Shown piece by piece: positions 47,459 through 56,253 of a stretch of 64,000 bases of DNA. The translations under genes and the position numbers were made by a program. Numbering within the stretch: the stretch's first letter is position 1; each line of letters starts with the position of its first letter. Source of the DNA: an uncultured Algimonas sp. (lineage in GTDB: Bacteria > Pseudomonadota > Alphaproteobacteria > Caulobacterales > Maricaulaceae); NCBI RefSeq assembly GCF_947498175.1, contig NZ_CANMJB010000002.1, forward strand, positions 124,001-188,000, written 5' to 3'. Under the pieces are notes generated by a model, which was not told the origin of the DNA, made no database searches, and was given only the letters and a program-made list of their open reading frames with translations.

Positions 47459-47659
47459 GGGATCCTTGTCTTAAGCTTACGTCACATCCAGCCTATCGGC
47501 GTGCGCAATTGTTGCGCGGACACGGCGCGGCGGTTAAGCAGCGCCCTAACAGACGCGCCGCGATCCTGCCAAGGTCTATACTGAGATGGGGTTTCGTCGG
47601 TTGCGGCGATCGGCGGCGGCGCTATCCGGCACGCCCAGCATGATGGTTGAACACGCTCG

Positions 47660-48238
47660 ATGAAAAAACTCATTACATTCGCATTGCTCGGCGCGCTTGC
47701 CGTGACAGGCTGCCGGTCCACTCAGGAAGCGCTGGAAATCGGCGAGGCGGGCGAGCGCAACGCCGGCCCGTGCCCGCGCGCCTTCGCCCTCTTCGATGCC
47801 TCGCGGATCGTGGAAATCCGCGGTGCCGAAGAAAAGTACGACAATGTCGGTTTCACCGGAGAGATCGCCGCCGTGCGTTCTCTTTGCCGGTATGTCGGAG
47901 ATAATCCCATCACGGGTGATGTGGACATCACCTTCGATTTGGGCCGCGGTCCGGCGGTCGCAGGCCAGTCCGAGGCCGTCTACCAGTACTTCGTCGCCAT
48001 CACGCGCAAGAATGTCGCCGTGATAGACAAGCAGACCTTCCCGCTGCAGGTCAGCTTCCCCTACGGGCAGGACCGGGTCCGGATCACAAAATCGATCGAG
48101 GATTTCTCCATCGCCCGGGCGTCGGATACGACATCCGGCGAAAACTTCGAAATCGTGGTCGGTTTCGAACTGACGCCGTCGCAGCGCGCTTTCAACCGCG
48201 AAGGACGCCGCTTCCGCGTGAATGCCGGCCAAGGGTAG
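47660..48238 (+). CDS. Putative lipoprotein
   Basis: A 192-residue exported protein with a lipoprotein signal: MKKLITFALLGALAVTGCRS, lipobox VTGC with Cys18. The mature part contains two further Cys (GPCPRAFAL, RSLCRYVG) and a beta-rich region (GDVDITFDLGRGPAVAG, YFVAITRKNVAVIDK). It looks like a conserved alphaproteobacterial outer-membrane-associated lipoprotein, but no function is known to me. It ends four bases before argS, so the two are probably co-transcribed. Confidence 0.8.
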   Translation: MKKLITFALLGALAVTGCRSTQEALEIGEAGERNAGPCPRAFALFDASRIVEIRGAEEKYDNVGFTGEIAAVRSLCRYVGDNPITGDVDITFDLGRGPAVAGQSEAVYQYFVAITRKNVAVIDKQTFPLQVSFPYGQDRVRITKSIEDFSIARASDTTSGENFEIVVGFELTPSQRAFNREGRRFRVNAGQG

Positions 48239-48242
48239 CCCC

Positions 48243-50024
48243 ATGCCGCTCCAGGACAGGCTCAGCGACGCCTTCGGCGAGGCTTTTGCCGCGCTCGGTC
48301 ACGAGTCGGCTCTGGGAGCCGTGGTGGAGAACCTGAAAGGCGATGCGCCGTTTCAATGCAACGGCGCCATGGCTGCTGCGGGGGCGGCGAAGAAACGCGG
48401 CGAAAAAGCCAATCCGCGAGAGATTGCAACGGCGGTGGCCGCCCGCTTGTCCGATCACCCTCTGATCAAGGCCATCGACATCGGGGGGCCGGGCTTTCTG
48501 AATATCGTGCCGTCCTCCGAAGCGCTGACCGAAACCGCGCAGGCAATTATGGAGGGTCCGGTGAGCGGCCTGAAGGCCGGCGCGGAACTGACCATCGTCA
48601 TCGATTATGGCGGCGCGAATGTGGCCAAGCCCATGCATGTCGGCCATCTGCGCTCCGCTGTGATCGGCGAGGCGATCAAACGTCTGATGCGCGCGCGGGG
48701 CCATACCGTGATCGGCGATGCCCATCTTGGGGACTGGGGTCTACAGATGGGCCACCTGATCAGCGAGCTGGAGAGCGAGCAGCCGGGTCTGGTCTATTTC
48801 GATCCCGATTATGACGGGAACTATCCCGATGAACCGCCCGTCACGATGGACGATCTGGGGCGGCTTTATCCGCAGGCGTCCAACGCCGCCAAGTCGGACA
48901 AAGCTCGCATGGAGCGCTCCCGCGTCGCCACGGCCGAGCTGCAGGCCGGACGGCGCGGCTACCGCGCCTTGCTGGATCATTTCATTGCCGTCTCCGTCGC
49001 TGTGCTGAAGGAAGGCTATGGTGCGCTCGGCGTGGAATTCGACCTATGGAACGGGGAGATGTGCGTCGACCCGCTCATCCCCGGCATGATCGAGGATCTA
49101 GATGCACAAGGCCTGACGCGCGAGGATGACGGAGCGCTGATCATCGACGTCGATCCGGACTACGACCAGGATAAGCGCAAAGGCACACCGCCCCTGATGG
49201 TCAAGGCGCGCACGGGGGCAGTGCTCTACGCGACGACGGATCTCGCCACACTCATCGACCGCAAACGCGAAATAGACCCGGACCTGCTGCTCTATGTGGT
49301 GGACCAGCGCCAGGCGAACCACTTCGAACAGGTCTTCCGCGCCGCGGCCCGTGCGGGCTGGTTCGAGCGCGACCAGATGGAACATCTCGGTTTCGGCACG
49401 ATGAACGGCAAGGACGGCAAGCCGTTCAAGACGCGCGACGGCGGCGTGCTACGCCTGGAAGACCTGCTGGAGACGATGCGGCAGGCGGCCGAAGCTCGCT
49501 TGGCCGAATCCGGCATGGGTGCCGGTTTCGACGATGAAGAACGCGCCGATATCGCCCGTCTTGTCGGGCTGGCGGCGCTGAAATTCGCGGATCTGCAAAA
49601 TGCGCGCCTGACGAATTACGTTTTCGACCCGGAGCGTTTCACGGCCTTCGAAGGGAAGACCGGACCGTATCTGCTCTATGCGGCGGTGCGGATCAAATCG
49701 ATCCTGCGCAAGGCGGAAGCGGCGGGCGCGGAATTCGGACCCGTCTCACCCGATCACGAAGACGAAGCCTCCCTGGTCCTGGCGCTGGACGCCTATCCCA
49801 AAGCGGTCGCGCTAGCCGCGGAAAAACGTGCCCCGCATATCCTCTGTGATCATGTCTACGGCCTAGCCCAGACCTTTTCGCGCTTCTACACCCATTGCCC
49901 GATCCTGGCCGACGATGTTTCGCCGGAGGTAAAAGGGGCTCGCCTGTCGCTGGCGAAGGCGACGCTGGAACAATTGGAGCATGGGCTGGATATTCTGGGA
50001 ATCGAGGTGCCAGAGCGGATGTGA
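48243..50024 (+). CDS. argS: Arginyl-tRNA synthetase
   Basis: Class I synthetase charging tRNA-Arg, 593 residues from MPLQDRLSDAFGEAF. The N-terminal Add-1 domain is followed by IDYGGANVAKPMHVGHLRSA with the HVGH signature, VIGDAHLGDWGLQMG, and the FKTRDGGVLRLEDLL segment that stands in for KMSKS in many ArgS proteins. A DALR anticodon domain ends it. A strong hairpin follows its stop. The start at 48243 is preferred to 48222, which overlaps the previous gene. Confidence 0.96.
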   Translation: MPLQDRLSDAFGEAFAALGHESALGAVVENLKGDAPFQCNGAMAAAGAAKKRGEKANPREIATAVAARLSDHPLIKAIDIGGPGFLNIVPSSEALTETAQAIMEGPVSGLKAGAELTIVIDYGGANVAKPMHVGHLRSAVIGEAIKRLMRARGHTVIGDAHLGDWGLQMGHLISELESEQPGLVYFDPDYDGNYPDEPPVTMDDLGRLYPQASNAAKSDKARMERSRVATAELQAGRRGYRALLDHFIAVSVAVLKEGYGALGVEFDLWNGEMCVDPLIPGMIEDLDAQGLTREDDGALIIDVDPDYDQDKRKGTPPLMVKARTGAVLYATTDLATLIDRKREIDPDLLLYVVDQRQANHFEQVFRAAARAGWFERDQMEHLGFGTMNGKDGKPFKTRDGGVLRLEDLLETMRQAAEARLAESGMGAGFDDEERADIARLVGLAALKFADLQNARLTNYVFDPERFTAFEGKTGPYLLYAAVRIKSILRKAEAAGAEFGPVSPDHEDEASLVLALDAYPKAVALAAEKRAPHILCDHVYGLAQTFSRFYTHCPILADDVSPEVKGARLSLAKATLEQLEHGLDILGIEVPERM

Positions 50025-50058
50025 GGTCTGACTTTGGTCCGGAGAACCAAATCAGACC
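50025..50058 (+). terminator. Hairpin directly after argS
   Basis: GGTCTGA pairs with TCAGACC and TTTGG with CCAAA, with one bulged C (50032) and a 9-base loop. It starts at the base after the argS stop. There is no T-run, so it may be a 3'-end-protecting hairpin or a Rho-assisted stop rather than a full intrinsic terminator. Confidence 0.4.
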
Positions 50059-50182
50059 GAACCGCGCACCCGCGCGGCAAAAGAGTTTATCGATAAGCGA
50101 TCGTATTTGGACATGCGGACCGGGTCGCTCCACTGGCCGGTCTTCCCTTGACTGGCCGTTCTTCCCATGAATAGCTTTCGTC

Positions 50183-51610
50183 ATGACGGTTCGTGTCTTG
50201 ACCACCATGTTCTTCGCTGCGTCTCTTATAACAGGGTGTGGCGCGTCGATTGATGTCAAAGATAACGTACTGGCCCACGAAACGCCCGTGATACCCGAAC
50301 TCGCGGTGAGCCTCTTGCCCGATGGCGAGACCGTCCGGGTAGACTACCGCGCTGCACAGCCTGTCTCACGGATCGATTTCCGCCGTGTCGCCGGTCCCGC
50401 GCGATCCGAGGATTGGGAAACACCCGACGGCTTCGCTCTCATTCACGATAGCGATGCAGGGACTGACGTCCTGAGTCGCGTCGACGGCAAACCGTTCTCG
50501 GACGTCCGTCTCGTCGTTCCGGCCGTCTACAGAAACCTGCCCAAGGACTACGCGCCTTTCTCACCCTTCAGCGATGCGGGGCTGCTCATCCACAGTGGTC
50601 GATTCCAGGCCTGTCCCAATACATGTCCCGAAGACGATACAGGCTGGAGCCAGCATATGAGTCTGATTGTTCCGGACGGCTCCCATGCGATCGTGGACGG
50701 CGAAGTCGTCCATGCCGAGGTTGCGAATTGGGTGGACCGGCAAGACGGTCAGATGGTCTATCTCGGCAAGGCGGTTCCTGTGGAAACCGAGCAGGTGATC
50801 GGCGTGATCGATCCGGCATTGCCGCCTTCTGTGTCGGTGCCCCTATCCAGACTGCTTCCGCAATTGATCACGGCCTATTCTGCACGGTTCGGCGCGCTGC
50901 CTGTCAAACCCCAGCTCTTCGTCTCCATCGAGCCCCCTCCGATGCTGCCGGAGGGCCAAATCTCCTTTTCGGTGCAGGGCGGAACGCTTCCCGATCAGAT
51001 ATTCATGCATCTCATGGGAAATTTCTGGGCGCTTCCCGTCGAGGAGTGGGGAGAGGACCACAAGCGATTCCTGCCTGTATTCTTCGCCCATGAGGCCGCA
51101 CATCTCTACCAGCGAGTGGACGGAGTGGAGCGCGAGCCCGACGATAGCTGGATCCATGAAGGGGGCGCCGACGCGCTGGCGCTTGTTGTGCTACGCGACC
51201 TCGGTGAGCTGTCCGACGCCGGGCTAATGGCCGAGACGGACACCCGACTGAAAAGCTGTGCAGAAGGTCTGGCCGACATGCCATTGCACCGCGCCGTGGA
51301 AGAAGGCCGATTCGATCTTCACTATTTCTGCGGTATGGCCGTCATGCTCTCGGCGGTCGCCGAGGGGGCCGACCTGTATGCGGTTTGGAACGCCTATCTA
51401 TCCAAATTGCAGGACGGCAAGCCTTATGGGGGTGACACGCTGCGATCGGTCTTTGGGGACTTCGGTGCAGAGCAAGCCGAGAAACTCTCTGAGCGGATCA
51501 ATGCCGATGCCGAGCGTCCCGACTATATAGAACTGCAGCCACTTGTCGACGAATGGTGGAAGCAAGCCGGCAGGCCAAGTCCGGCCCGAGATACCCTGTC
51601 CGACAAATAA
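50183..51610 (+). CDS. Lipoprotein with gluzincin-type peptidase motif
   Basis: A 475-residue exported protein. The signal peptide ends in the lipobox LITGC (C19). An N-terminal beta-rich half is followed by a region with HEAAH at 303-307 and WIHEGGADAL with Glu326, exactly HExxH-x18-E, the zinc motif of M1-like gluzincin peptidases. The N-terminal half has a Cys pair (FQACPNTCPEDD) and a helical C-terminal part follows the motif. No GxMEN aminopeptidase motif is visible, so a classic M1 aminopeptidase is unlikely. Probably an envelope zinc peptidase of unknown substrate. It stands alone between argS and the gcv operon. Confidence 0.65.
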   Translation: MTVRVLTTMFFAASLITGCGASIDVKDNVLAHETPVIPELAVSLLPDGETVRVDYRAAQPVSRIDFRRVAGPARSEDWETPDGFALIHDSDAGTDVLSRVDGKPFSDVRLVVPAVYRNLPKDYAPFSPFSDAGLLIHSGRFQACPNTCPEDDTGWSQHMSLIVPDGSHAIVDGEVVHAEVANWVDRQDGQMVYLGKAVPVETEQVIGVIDPALPPSVSVPLSRLLPQLITAYSARFGALPVKPQLFVSIEPPPMLPEGQISFSVQGGTLPDQIFMHLMGNFWALPVEEWGEDHKRFLPVFFAHEAAHLYQRVDGVEREPDDSWIHEGGADALALVVLRDLGELSDAGLMAETDTRLKSCAEGLADMPLHRAVEEGRFDLHYFCGMAVMLSAVAEGADLYAVWNAYLSKLQDGKPYGGDTLRSVFGDFGAEQAEKLSERINADAERPDYIELQPLVDEWWKQAGRPSPARDTLSDK

Positions 51611-51707
51611 CCGTTTTCCCAGAACTTTCCTGATTCGCGAACCCCCTTCCACATTGCAGCCGATTGACTCCGCCTCTGATCCGTCGCATCTGCCTGCCAA
51701 TCCCGAC

Positions 51708-51878
51708 CCGTGGGAGAGAGCGCGAGGACCCGTCCCGCGCCGCCGAAGGCGCAAGCGCCGCCGCTAAACGCTCAGGCACCCCGGACCACGGGCCGGTCAA
51801 ATCGCTGGAAAGAGGCGCGGTTGGTGAAACGCGTCCGCCGACGGAGTAAATCTCTCAGGCCCTCGGAGACAGCAGGTG
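51708..51878 (+). promoter_or_regulatory. Tandem glycine riboswitch upstream of gcvT
   Basis: Two glycine aptamers in tandem. The first spans about 51711-51790: GGGAGAGAGCGCG, then GCCGCCGAAGGCGCAAGCGC, then CGCTCAGGCACCCCGGACCA. The second spans about 51803-51876: CTGGAAAGAGGCGCGG, then CCGCCGACGGAGTAAATC, then CTCTCAGGCCCTCGGAGAC. The family landmarks (GCCGAAGG..CAA, CTCAGGC..GGAC, paired GAGA/CTCTC) are all there. It sits 41 bases before gcvT, where this class normally switches the glycine cleavage operon on when glycine is high. A GCGGG/CCCGC hairpin between it and gcvT (about 51888-51902) may be part of the expression platform. The upstream 100 bases show nothing more. Confidence 0.93.
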
Positions 51879-51918
51879 GCACATTCGCGGGCGCGACCCG
51901 CAAGCTGGATGTGCGAAT

Positions 51919-53067
51919 ATGACCGATACGCTCAAGACAACCGCGTTGCACGATCTGCATGTCGATCTGGGTGCCAAGATGGTGCCGTTCGCGGGTTACG
52001 ACATGCCGGTGCAATACCCGATGGGCGTCATGAAGGAGCACCTGCACACGCGCGCGGCCGCCGGACTGTTCGATGTCGGCCATATGGGCCAGTGTTTCAT
52101 CACGGCGCAGGACGGCACGTGGGAAACGGCAGCGACCGCGCTCGAAGCGCTGGTGCCCGCGTCGATCACGGATATTCAACCGGGGCAACAGCGATACACG
52201 CAGCTGCTGGACGACGATGGCGGCATCCTGGACGACCTGATGGTCAGCCGCATCGACATGCCGGGCCACGAACACATGCTCTATCTGGTCGTGAATGCAG
52301 GCTGCAAGACGGCCGACTATGCGCATCTGGACACGCATCTGCCGGATGATGTGACCCTGTCGGTCAAGGACGACATGCTCTCCCTCGTCGCGCTGCAAGG
52401 GCCGAAAGCGGTGGAGATCGTCAGCGCCATGAACCCGCTGGTCGGGAAGCTGACCTTTATGACCCACGGAGAATTCGAACTGATGCTCGATGACGGGCCG
52501 ATCTTCGCCCACGTCTCGCGTTCCGGCTATACGGGCGAGGACGGCGTCGAGATCAGCGCCAAGCATGACGACATGAAGCGCCTGGTCGGACAGCTGCTGA
52601 GCCATCCGGACGTCAAGCCCATCGGTCTGGGCGCGCGCGACAGCTTGCGCATGGAAGCCGGGCTATGTCTCTATGGCAACGATATCGACACCACGACCAG
52701 CCCCATAGAAGCGGGCCTGATCTGGTCGGTGCAGAAGCATCGCCGCACGGGCGAAGGCTATAAGGGCGCGCACCGCGTGGCGGGCGACCTGAAGACGAAG
52801 ACGCGCCGCCTTGTCGGCCTCAAGCCCGAAGGACGCGCCCCGGCCCGCGCGCATACGGAAATTCAAGATGAAGACGGCAACCGCATCGGCGAAGTCACAT
52901 CCGGCGGTTTCGGCCCCAGCGTCGGCGGGCCGGTCGCCATGGGTTATGTCGACGTCCCGCACAATAAACCTGGCACGTCCGTCAATCTGATGATCCGCGG
53001 CAAGACGAACCCGGCGACGGTCGTCAAACTGCCGTTCGTTCCGAACAACTATTTCAGGGGAGAGTAG
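51919..53067 (+). CDS. gcvT: Glycine cleavage system T protein (aminomethyltransferase)
   Basis: Moves the methylene from H-protein-bound aminomethyl to tetrahydrofolate, releasing ammonia. The 382-residue protein has [30 protein letters not shown], the folate-site [12 protein letters not shown] and [19 protein letters not shown]. First gene behind the glycine riboswitch; gcvH starts two bases after the stop, with AGGGGAGAG as its ribosome site. Standard length. Confidence 0.97.
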   Translation: MTDTLKTTALHDLHVDLGAKMVPFAGYDMPVQYPMGVMKEHLHTRAAAGLFDVGHMGQCFITAQDGTWETAATALEALVPASITDIQPGQQRYTQLLDDDGGILDDLMVSRIDMPGHEHMLYLVVNAGCKTADYAHLDTHLPDDVTLSVKDDMLSLVALQGPKAVEIVSAMNPLVGKLTFMTHGEFELMLDDGPIFAHVSRSGYTGEDGVEISAKHDDMKRLVGQLLSHPDVKPIGLGARDSLRMEAGLCLYGNDIDTTTSPIEAGLIWSVQKHRRTGEGYKGAHRVAGDLKTKTRRLVGLKPEGRAPARAHTEIQDEDGNRIGEVTSGGFGPSVGGPVAMGYVDVPHNKPGTSVNLMIRGKTNPATVVKLPFVPNNYFRGE

Positions 53068-53068
53068 A

Positions 53069-53437
53069 ATGCTCAAATTTTCCAAGGACCATGAGTGGAT
53101 CAAGGTCGAGGGCGACACCGCCACGGTCGGTATTAGCGATTACGCACAAAAACAGCTCGGCGACGTCGTCTTCGTGGAACTGCCGCAGGTCGGCGACGAG
53201 GTGGATGCCGGCGGAGAACTGGCCGTGGTCGAGTCCGTCAAGGCGGCGTCCGAAGTCTACGCGCCTGTTTCCGGCGAAGTGACCGCCGTGAACGACACGC
53301 TCGAAGGCGCGCCGGAAACGGTCAACGCCTCGGCCACAGGCGAAGGTTGGTTCGTGAAGATGACGGTCGCGGACGCCGCCCAGCTCGATGCGTTGATGGA
53401 CGAGGCGGCGTACAAGACCTATTGCGACGGGCTCTAG
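53069..53437 (+). CDS. gcvH: Glycine cleavage system H protein
   Basis: Lipoyl carrier that shuttles the aminomethyl group between P and T proteins. It is 122 residues long with the lipoyl lysine K58 in [19 protein letters not shown], and GEGWFVKMT near the end. Lies between gcvT and the small-protein cassette, whose first member starts two bases after this stop. Confidence 0.97.
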   Translation: MLKFSKDHEWIKVEGDTATVGISDYAQKQLGDVVFVELPQVGDEVDAGGELAVVESVKAASEVYAPVSGEVTAVNDTLEGAPETVNASATGEGWFVKMTVADAAQLDALMDEAAYKTYCDGL

Positions 53438-53439
53438 CC

Positions 53440-53613
53440 TTGTCCGAGGAGCGTTTTTCCGCCGACGGGTCGCACATCGCCCTGGCCATCTGTGCCGGGA
53501 GCTTCGTCTGGCTTGTCTTCGACTCGCTCGTCTTCGGTGCTCTGGCGAGCGTCGCCACCTTCCTGCTCCTGATCCGAGACGCCAAGGCGGACGGCGAGGG
53601 TGGCGAAGAGTGA
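53440..53613 (+). CDS. Small membrane protein 1 of the gcv cassette (57 aa, TTG start)
   Basis: Immediately after the gcvH stop a TTG at 53440 opens a 57-residue frame: polar N-terminus (SEERFSADG), hydrophobic stretch about 11-38 (AICAGSFVWLVFDSLVFGAL), and an acidic tail (DAKADGEGGEE). One long or two short membrane helices are likely. The TTG start is inferred from the two-base spacing; the frame also reads back into gcvH without an obvious ATG start. Its stop overlaps the next GTG start. No family is recognised. Confidence 0.5.
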   Translation: MSEERFSADGSHIALAICAGSFVWLVFDSLVFGALASVATFLLLIRDAKADGEGGEE

Positions 53614-53843
53614 GCCTGCGCGCGCACAGGATCGGCTGGGCCGGGGCTTGCGCTGTGGCCTTGCTCGCGCCTCTGGCGATCTCGGCATTCCACGGAAGCT
53701 TGGACGGTTTCACCGAAGGGCTTGGCGGGACGGCGGGGTGGCTTCAGGAGGCCGCCGCCTTCGCTCTCGGCACCCTGTTCACCGTCTGGATCGTCATGGC
53801 CGTATCCGCTGCCCTCGCGCGTCGCCGCAGACGGATGAGTTGA
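53610..53843 (+). CDS. Small membrane protein 2 of the gcv cassette (77 aa, GTG start)
   Basis: A 77-residue protein starting at GTG 53610, which overlaps the previous stop (GTGA). Two hydrophobic segments are visible, about 9-27 (GWAGACAVALLAPLAISAF) and 46-68 (AAAFALGTLFTVWIVMAVSA), with a basic end (ARRRRRMS), so both ends are probably cytoplasmic. Unknown family. Four bases separate it from the next small gene. Confidence 0.6.
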   Translation: MSLRAHRIGWAGACAVALLAPLAISAFHGSLDGFTEGLGGTAGWLQEAAAFALGTLFTVWIVMAVSAALARRRRRMS

Positions 53844-53847
53844 GACT

Positions 53848-54081
53848 ATGAAACGGCTTGTCCCATTCCGCGACGACGTGCCCGACGCCAAGGGTGGCGG
53901 GCTGATCCTCATCGCCTTCTTCGTGATCCTGGGCCTCGTCGTCAGGCTGGACCTGGTGAAGTCCGCCTGGCTCGATATGCTGCTGGGCGGGCTGATCGGG
54001 GCGGCGGCGATGCTCCTCGTGCTTTGGCTTGTCAAACGGCTGGGCTGGACCCGCCCGCGCCGCGACGGGGAGTGGCTCTGA
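53848..54081 (+). CDS. Small membrane protein 3 of the gcv cassette (77 aa)
   Basis: A 77-residue protein with a charged start (MKRLVPFRDDVPDAKGGG) and two hydrophobic helices at about 19-34 and 40-63 (WLDMLLGGLIGAAAMLLVLW), then a basic tail. The short opening before the first helix and the Lys/Arg loops favour an N-in, C-in hairpin. Unknown family. One base separates its stop from the next start. Confidence 0.6.
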   Translation: MKRLVPFRDDVPDAKGGGLILIAFFVILGLVVRLDLVKSAWLDMLLGGLIGAAAMLLVLWLVKRLGWTRPRRDGEWL

Positions 54082-54082
54082 C

Positions 54083-54253
54083 ATGGCGGACGAGCCGACA
54101 AAACCTCAATTTTCGGCGGTCGGTTTCGCGATCGGCCTGCCATTGGGTCTGCCCATCGCGATGGCCCTGGACGATCTGGCCCTGTTTCCGGCTTTCGGGA
54201 TCCCGTTCGGCCTCATCTTCGCCTATGCGTTGACGCCGGAAAAACCGAAATGA
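54083..54253 (+). CDS. Small membrane protein 4 of the gcv cassette (56 aa)
   Basis: A 56-residue protein from ATG 54083, one base behind the previous stop, with GGGGAG upstream. The middle is glycine-rich hydrophobic: VGFAIGLPLGLPIAMALDDL and ALFPAFGIPFGLIFAYAL, two short membrane segments around a DD pair. Unknown family. Its TGA overlaps the next ATG. Confidence 0.6.
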   Translation: MADEPTKPQFSAVGFAIGLPLGLPIAMALDDLALFPAFGIPFGLIFAYALTPEKPK

Positions 54254-54462
54254 CCAGATTCCCGCCTATCTTCTTCGGCCTGCGCCCCGTCGCCCTGCTC
54301 CGGGCCGTGTCCATCACTGCGACACGTTGGCCCGTGCTGATCGGCGCGGCTATGTCGAAGGGCAGGTCCGGTGTAATCGCTGCCCTGCGGGGCGGGCCGT
54401 GCGGAGCCCCAGGCTCCGAAATGATCGCCGCCGCGCGTGCGGCTCTTCCCTGGAAAGGCTAA
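54250..54462 (+). CDS. Small basic protein 5 of the gcv cassette (70 aa)
   Basis: A 70-residue frame overlapping the previous stop (ATGA). It is basic and moderately hydrophobic ([20 protein letters not shown]), ends in [13 protein letters not shown] and shows no clear transmembrane helix. It ends 4 bases before gcvPA. Support comes mainly from its tight fit in the gene chain; it could be a chance frame. Confidence 0.45.
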   Translation: MTRFPPIFFGLRPVALLRAVSITATRWPVLIGAAMSKGRSGVIAALRGGPCGAPGSEMIAAARAALPWKG

Positions 54463-54466
54463 CCCG

Positions 54467-55813
54467 ATGCGTTATCTTCCCCTCTCTGAGTCCGACCGCA
54501 CCCAGATGCTGGATGTGATCGGCGTGGCCTCGGTCGACGCCCTGTTCGAGGACGTGCCGAAATCGGCGCGCCTGTCCGATCTCGTCGACCTGCCCCAACA
54601 CGCCTCCGAACAATCGGTGGAACGCCACATGGCGAAGTTGTCAGCCAAGTCGGTTTCCGCCGGGTCTGTCCCGTTCTTCTGCGGCGCGGGCGCCTATCGC
54701 CACCACATTCCGGCGACCGTGGACCATCTGATCCAACGCTCCGAATTCCTCACCGCCTACACGCCCTATCAGCCCGAAGTCAGCCAGGGCACGCTAATGA
54801 GCCTATTCGAATTCCAGAGCCAGGTTGCCGCCCTGACCGGCATGGATGTGGCCAACGCGTCCATGTATGACGGCTCCACCGCCTGCGCCGAAGCCGTGGT
54901 TATGGCGCACCGCGTCGCGCGCGGGAAGAAGGCCAAGGCCGTCCTCGCGCCCGGTCTGCACCCGCACTACGCGGCCGCGACGCAGACGCTGGCCAGCACG
55001 CTGGGCATCGAGATCAACGAACGCGACTGCCGCCCCGGCCGCGACGACAATGTCATCAGCCACCTCGACGGCGACACGGCCTGCGTCGTCGTGCAGTCGC
55101 CCAACGTCTTCGGCGAGATCGTGGACCTGCAACCCATCGCCGACGCCGCGCACGAAGCGGGCGCGCTCCTCATCGCCGTGTTCACGGAACCCGTCGCGCT
55201 GGCCGCCATCACCCCTCCGGGAGAGCAAGGCGCGGACATCGTGGTCGGCGAAGGACAGGGGTTGGGTGTCGGCCTGAACTTCGGCGGACCTCACGTCGGC
55301 CTGTTCGCCTGCACCCAGAAGCTGGTGCGGCAGATGCCGGGCCGCGTCTGCGGCGAAACGGTCGATGCGAACGGCGAACGCGGTTTCGTCCTGACGCTGT
55401 CGACGCGCGAGCAGCACATCCGCCGCGAGAAGGCGACGTCGAACATCTGCACGAATAGCGGCCTCTGCGCGCTGGCGTTTACGATACACATGACGCTGCT
55501 CGGCGAAGCCGGGATCACGCGGCTGGCCGCGCTGAACCACGAAGCGGCCTGCGATCTGGCGGAGCGGTTGGAAGCCATCGACGGTGTGGAGTTGGTCAAT
55601 GACACCTTCTTCAACGAATTCACCCTGCGGCTGAACAGGCCTGCAGCGGATGTCGTGGACGCGCTGGCCGACAAGGGCATCCTCGGCGGCGTCCCACTCA
55701 CGCGGATCCAGCCGGATGGGGACGAGCACCTGCTGCTGGTCTGCGCGACGGAGACGAATGACGAGCATGATTTTGAAGCGTTTGAGATGACGCTTGCTGA
55801 GGTGTTAGCGTGA
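54467..55813 (+). CDS. gcvPA: Glycine dehydrogenase (decarboxylating) subunit 1
   Basis: N-terminal-half subunit of the two-part P protein, 448 residues from [15 protein letters not shown]. It has [15 protein letters not shown], the [20 protein letters not shown] motif and [20 protein letters not shown]. In this split form it lacks the pyridoxal-phosphate lysine, which sits in GcvPB. The start at 54467 is preferred over 54437. The stop overlaps the GTG of an acetyltransferase gene, which separates it from gcvPB. Confidence 0.96.
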   Translation: MRYLPLSESDRTQMLDVIGVASVDALFEDVPKSARLSDLVDLPQHASEQSVERHMAKLSAKSVSAGSVPFFCGAGAYRHHIPATVDHLIQRSEFLTAYTPYQPEVSQGTLMSLFEFQSQVAALTGMDVANASMYDGSTACAEAVVMAHRVARGKKAKAVLAPGLHPHYAAATQTLASTLGIEINERDCRPGRDDNVISHLDGDTACVVVQSPNVFGEIVDLQPIADAAHEAGALLIAVFTEPVALAAITPPGEQGADIVVGEGQGLGVGLNFGGPHVGLFACTQKLVRQMPGRVCGETVDANGERGFVLTLSTREQHIRREKATSNICTNSGLCALAFTIHMTLLGEAGITRLAALNHEAACDLAERLEAIDGVELVNDTFFNEFTLRLNRPAADVVDALADKGILGGVPLTRIQPDGDEHLLLVCATETNDEHDFEAFEMTLAEVLA

Positions 55814-56253
55814 TACGGCCCATTCACGCAAAAGACCGTCCGGACTGGAGCAGTCTTTGGGAAGGTTATCAGGCTTTTTATGAGGCGGAGCTGAGCCGCG
55901 AGCAAAGTGAATTGACGTGGACCCGCCTATTGGATCCGTCCGTACCGCTTTACGGAACTGTGTATGAGCATGATGGTAAAATTGTTGGGTTTGCGCATGC
56001 TCTGGTTCACCTGTCCTCATTCTCCAAAAATGGCCAAGTCTATCTGGAGGATTTGTTCGTTTCGCCTGATTTTCGGGGAAGGTCGATTGGACGCGCGCTT
56101 ATCAATGCCGTGATCGCCTTTGCTCACGAGCGGAAATTAAGCTGTGTCCATTGGGTCACCGGCAGCGATAACCCGGCCCGCAAACTCTACGACAGTGTCG
56201 CCGATCTCCGCGACTATGTTCAATATCGTCACGTCTTGGAGCTTTCCGAATGA
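55810..56253 (+). CDS. GNAT family N-acetyltransferase inserted in the gcv operon
   Basis: A 147-residue GNAT-fold protein starting with GTG 55810 (GTGA overlap with gcvPA) and ending in an ATGA overlap with gcvPB. Motif A is [20 protein letters not shown], the acetyl-CoA pyrophosphate loop, followed by [18 protein letters not shown] in the fourth motif. Base composition in its first two thirds is visibly more AT-rich than gcvPA and gcvPB. The sequence is typical of small-molecule amine acetyltransferases; substrate unknown. The double overlap means it is translated with the P protein subunits. Confidence 0.88.
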   Translation: MIRPIHAKDRPDWSSLWEGYQAFYEAELSREQSELTWTRLLDPSVPLYGTVYEHDGKIVGFAHALVHLSSFSKNGQVYLEDLFVSPDFRGRSIGRALINAVIAFAHERKLSCVHWVTGSDNPARKLYDSVADLRDYVQYRHVLELSE

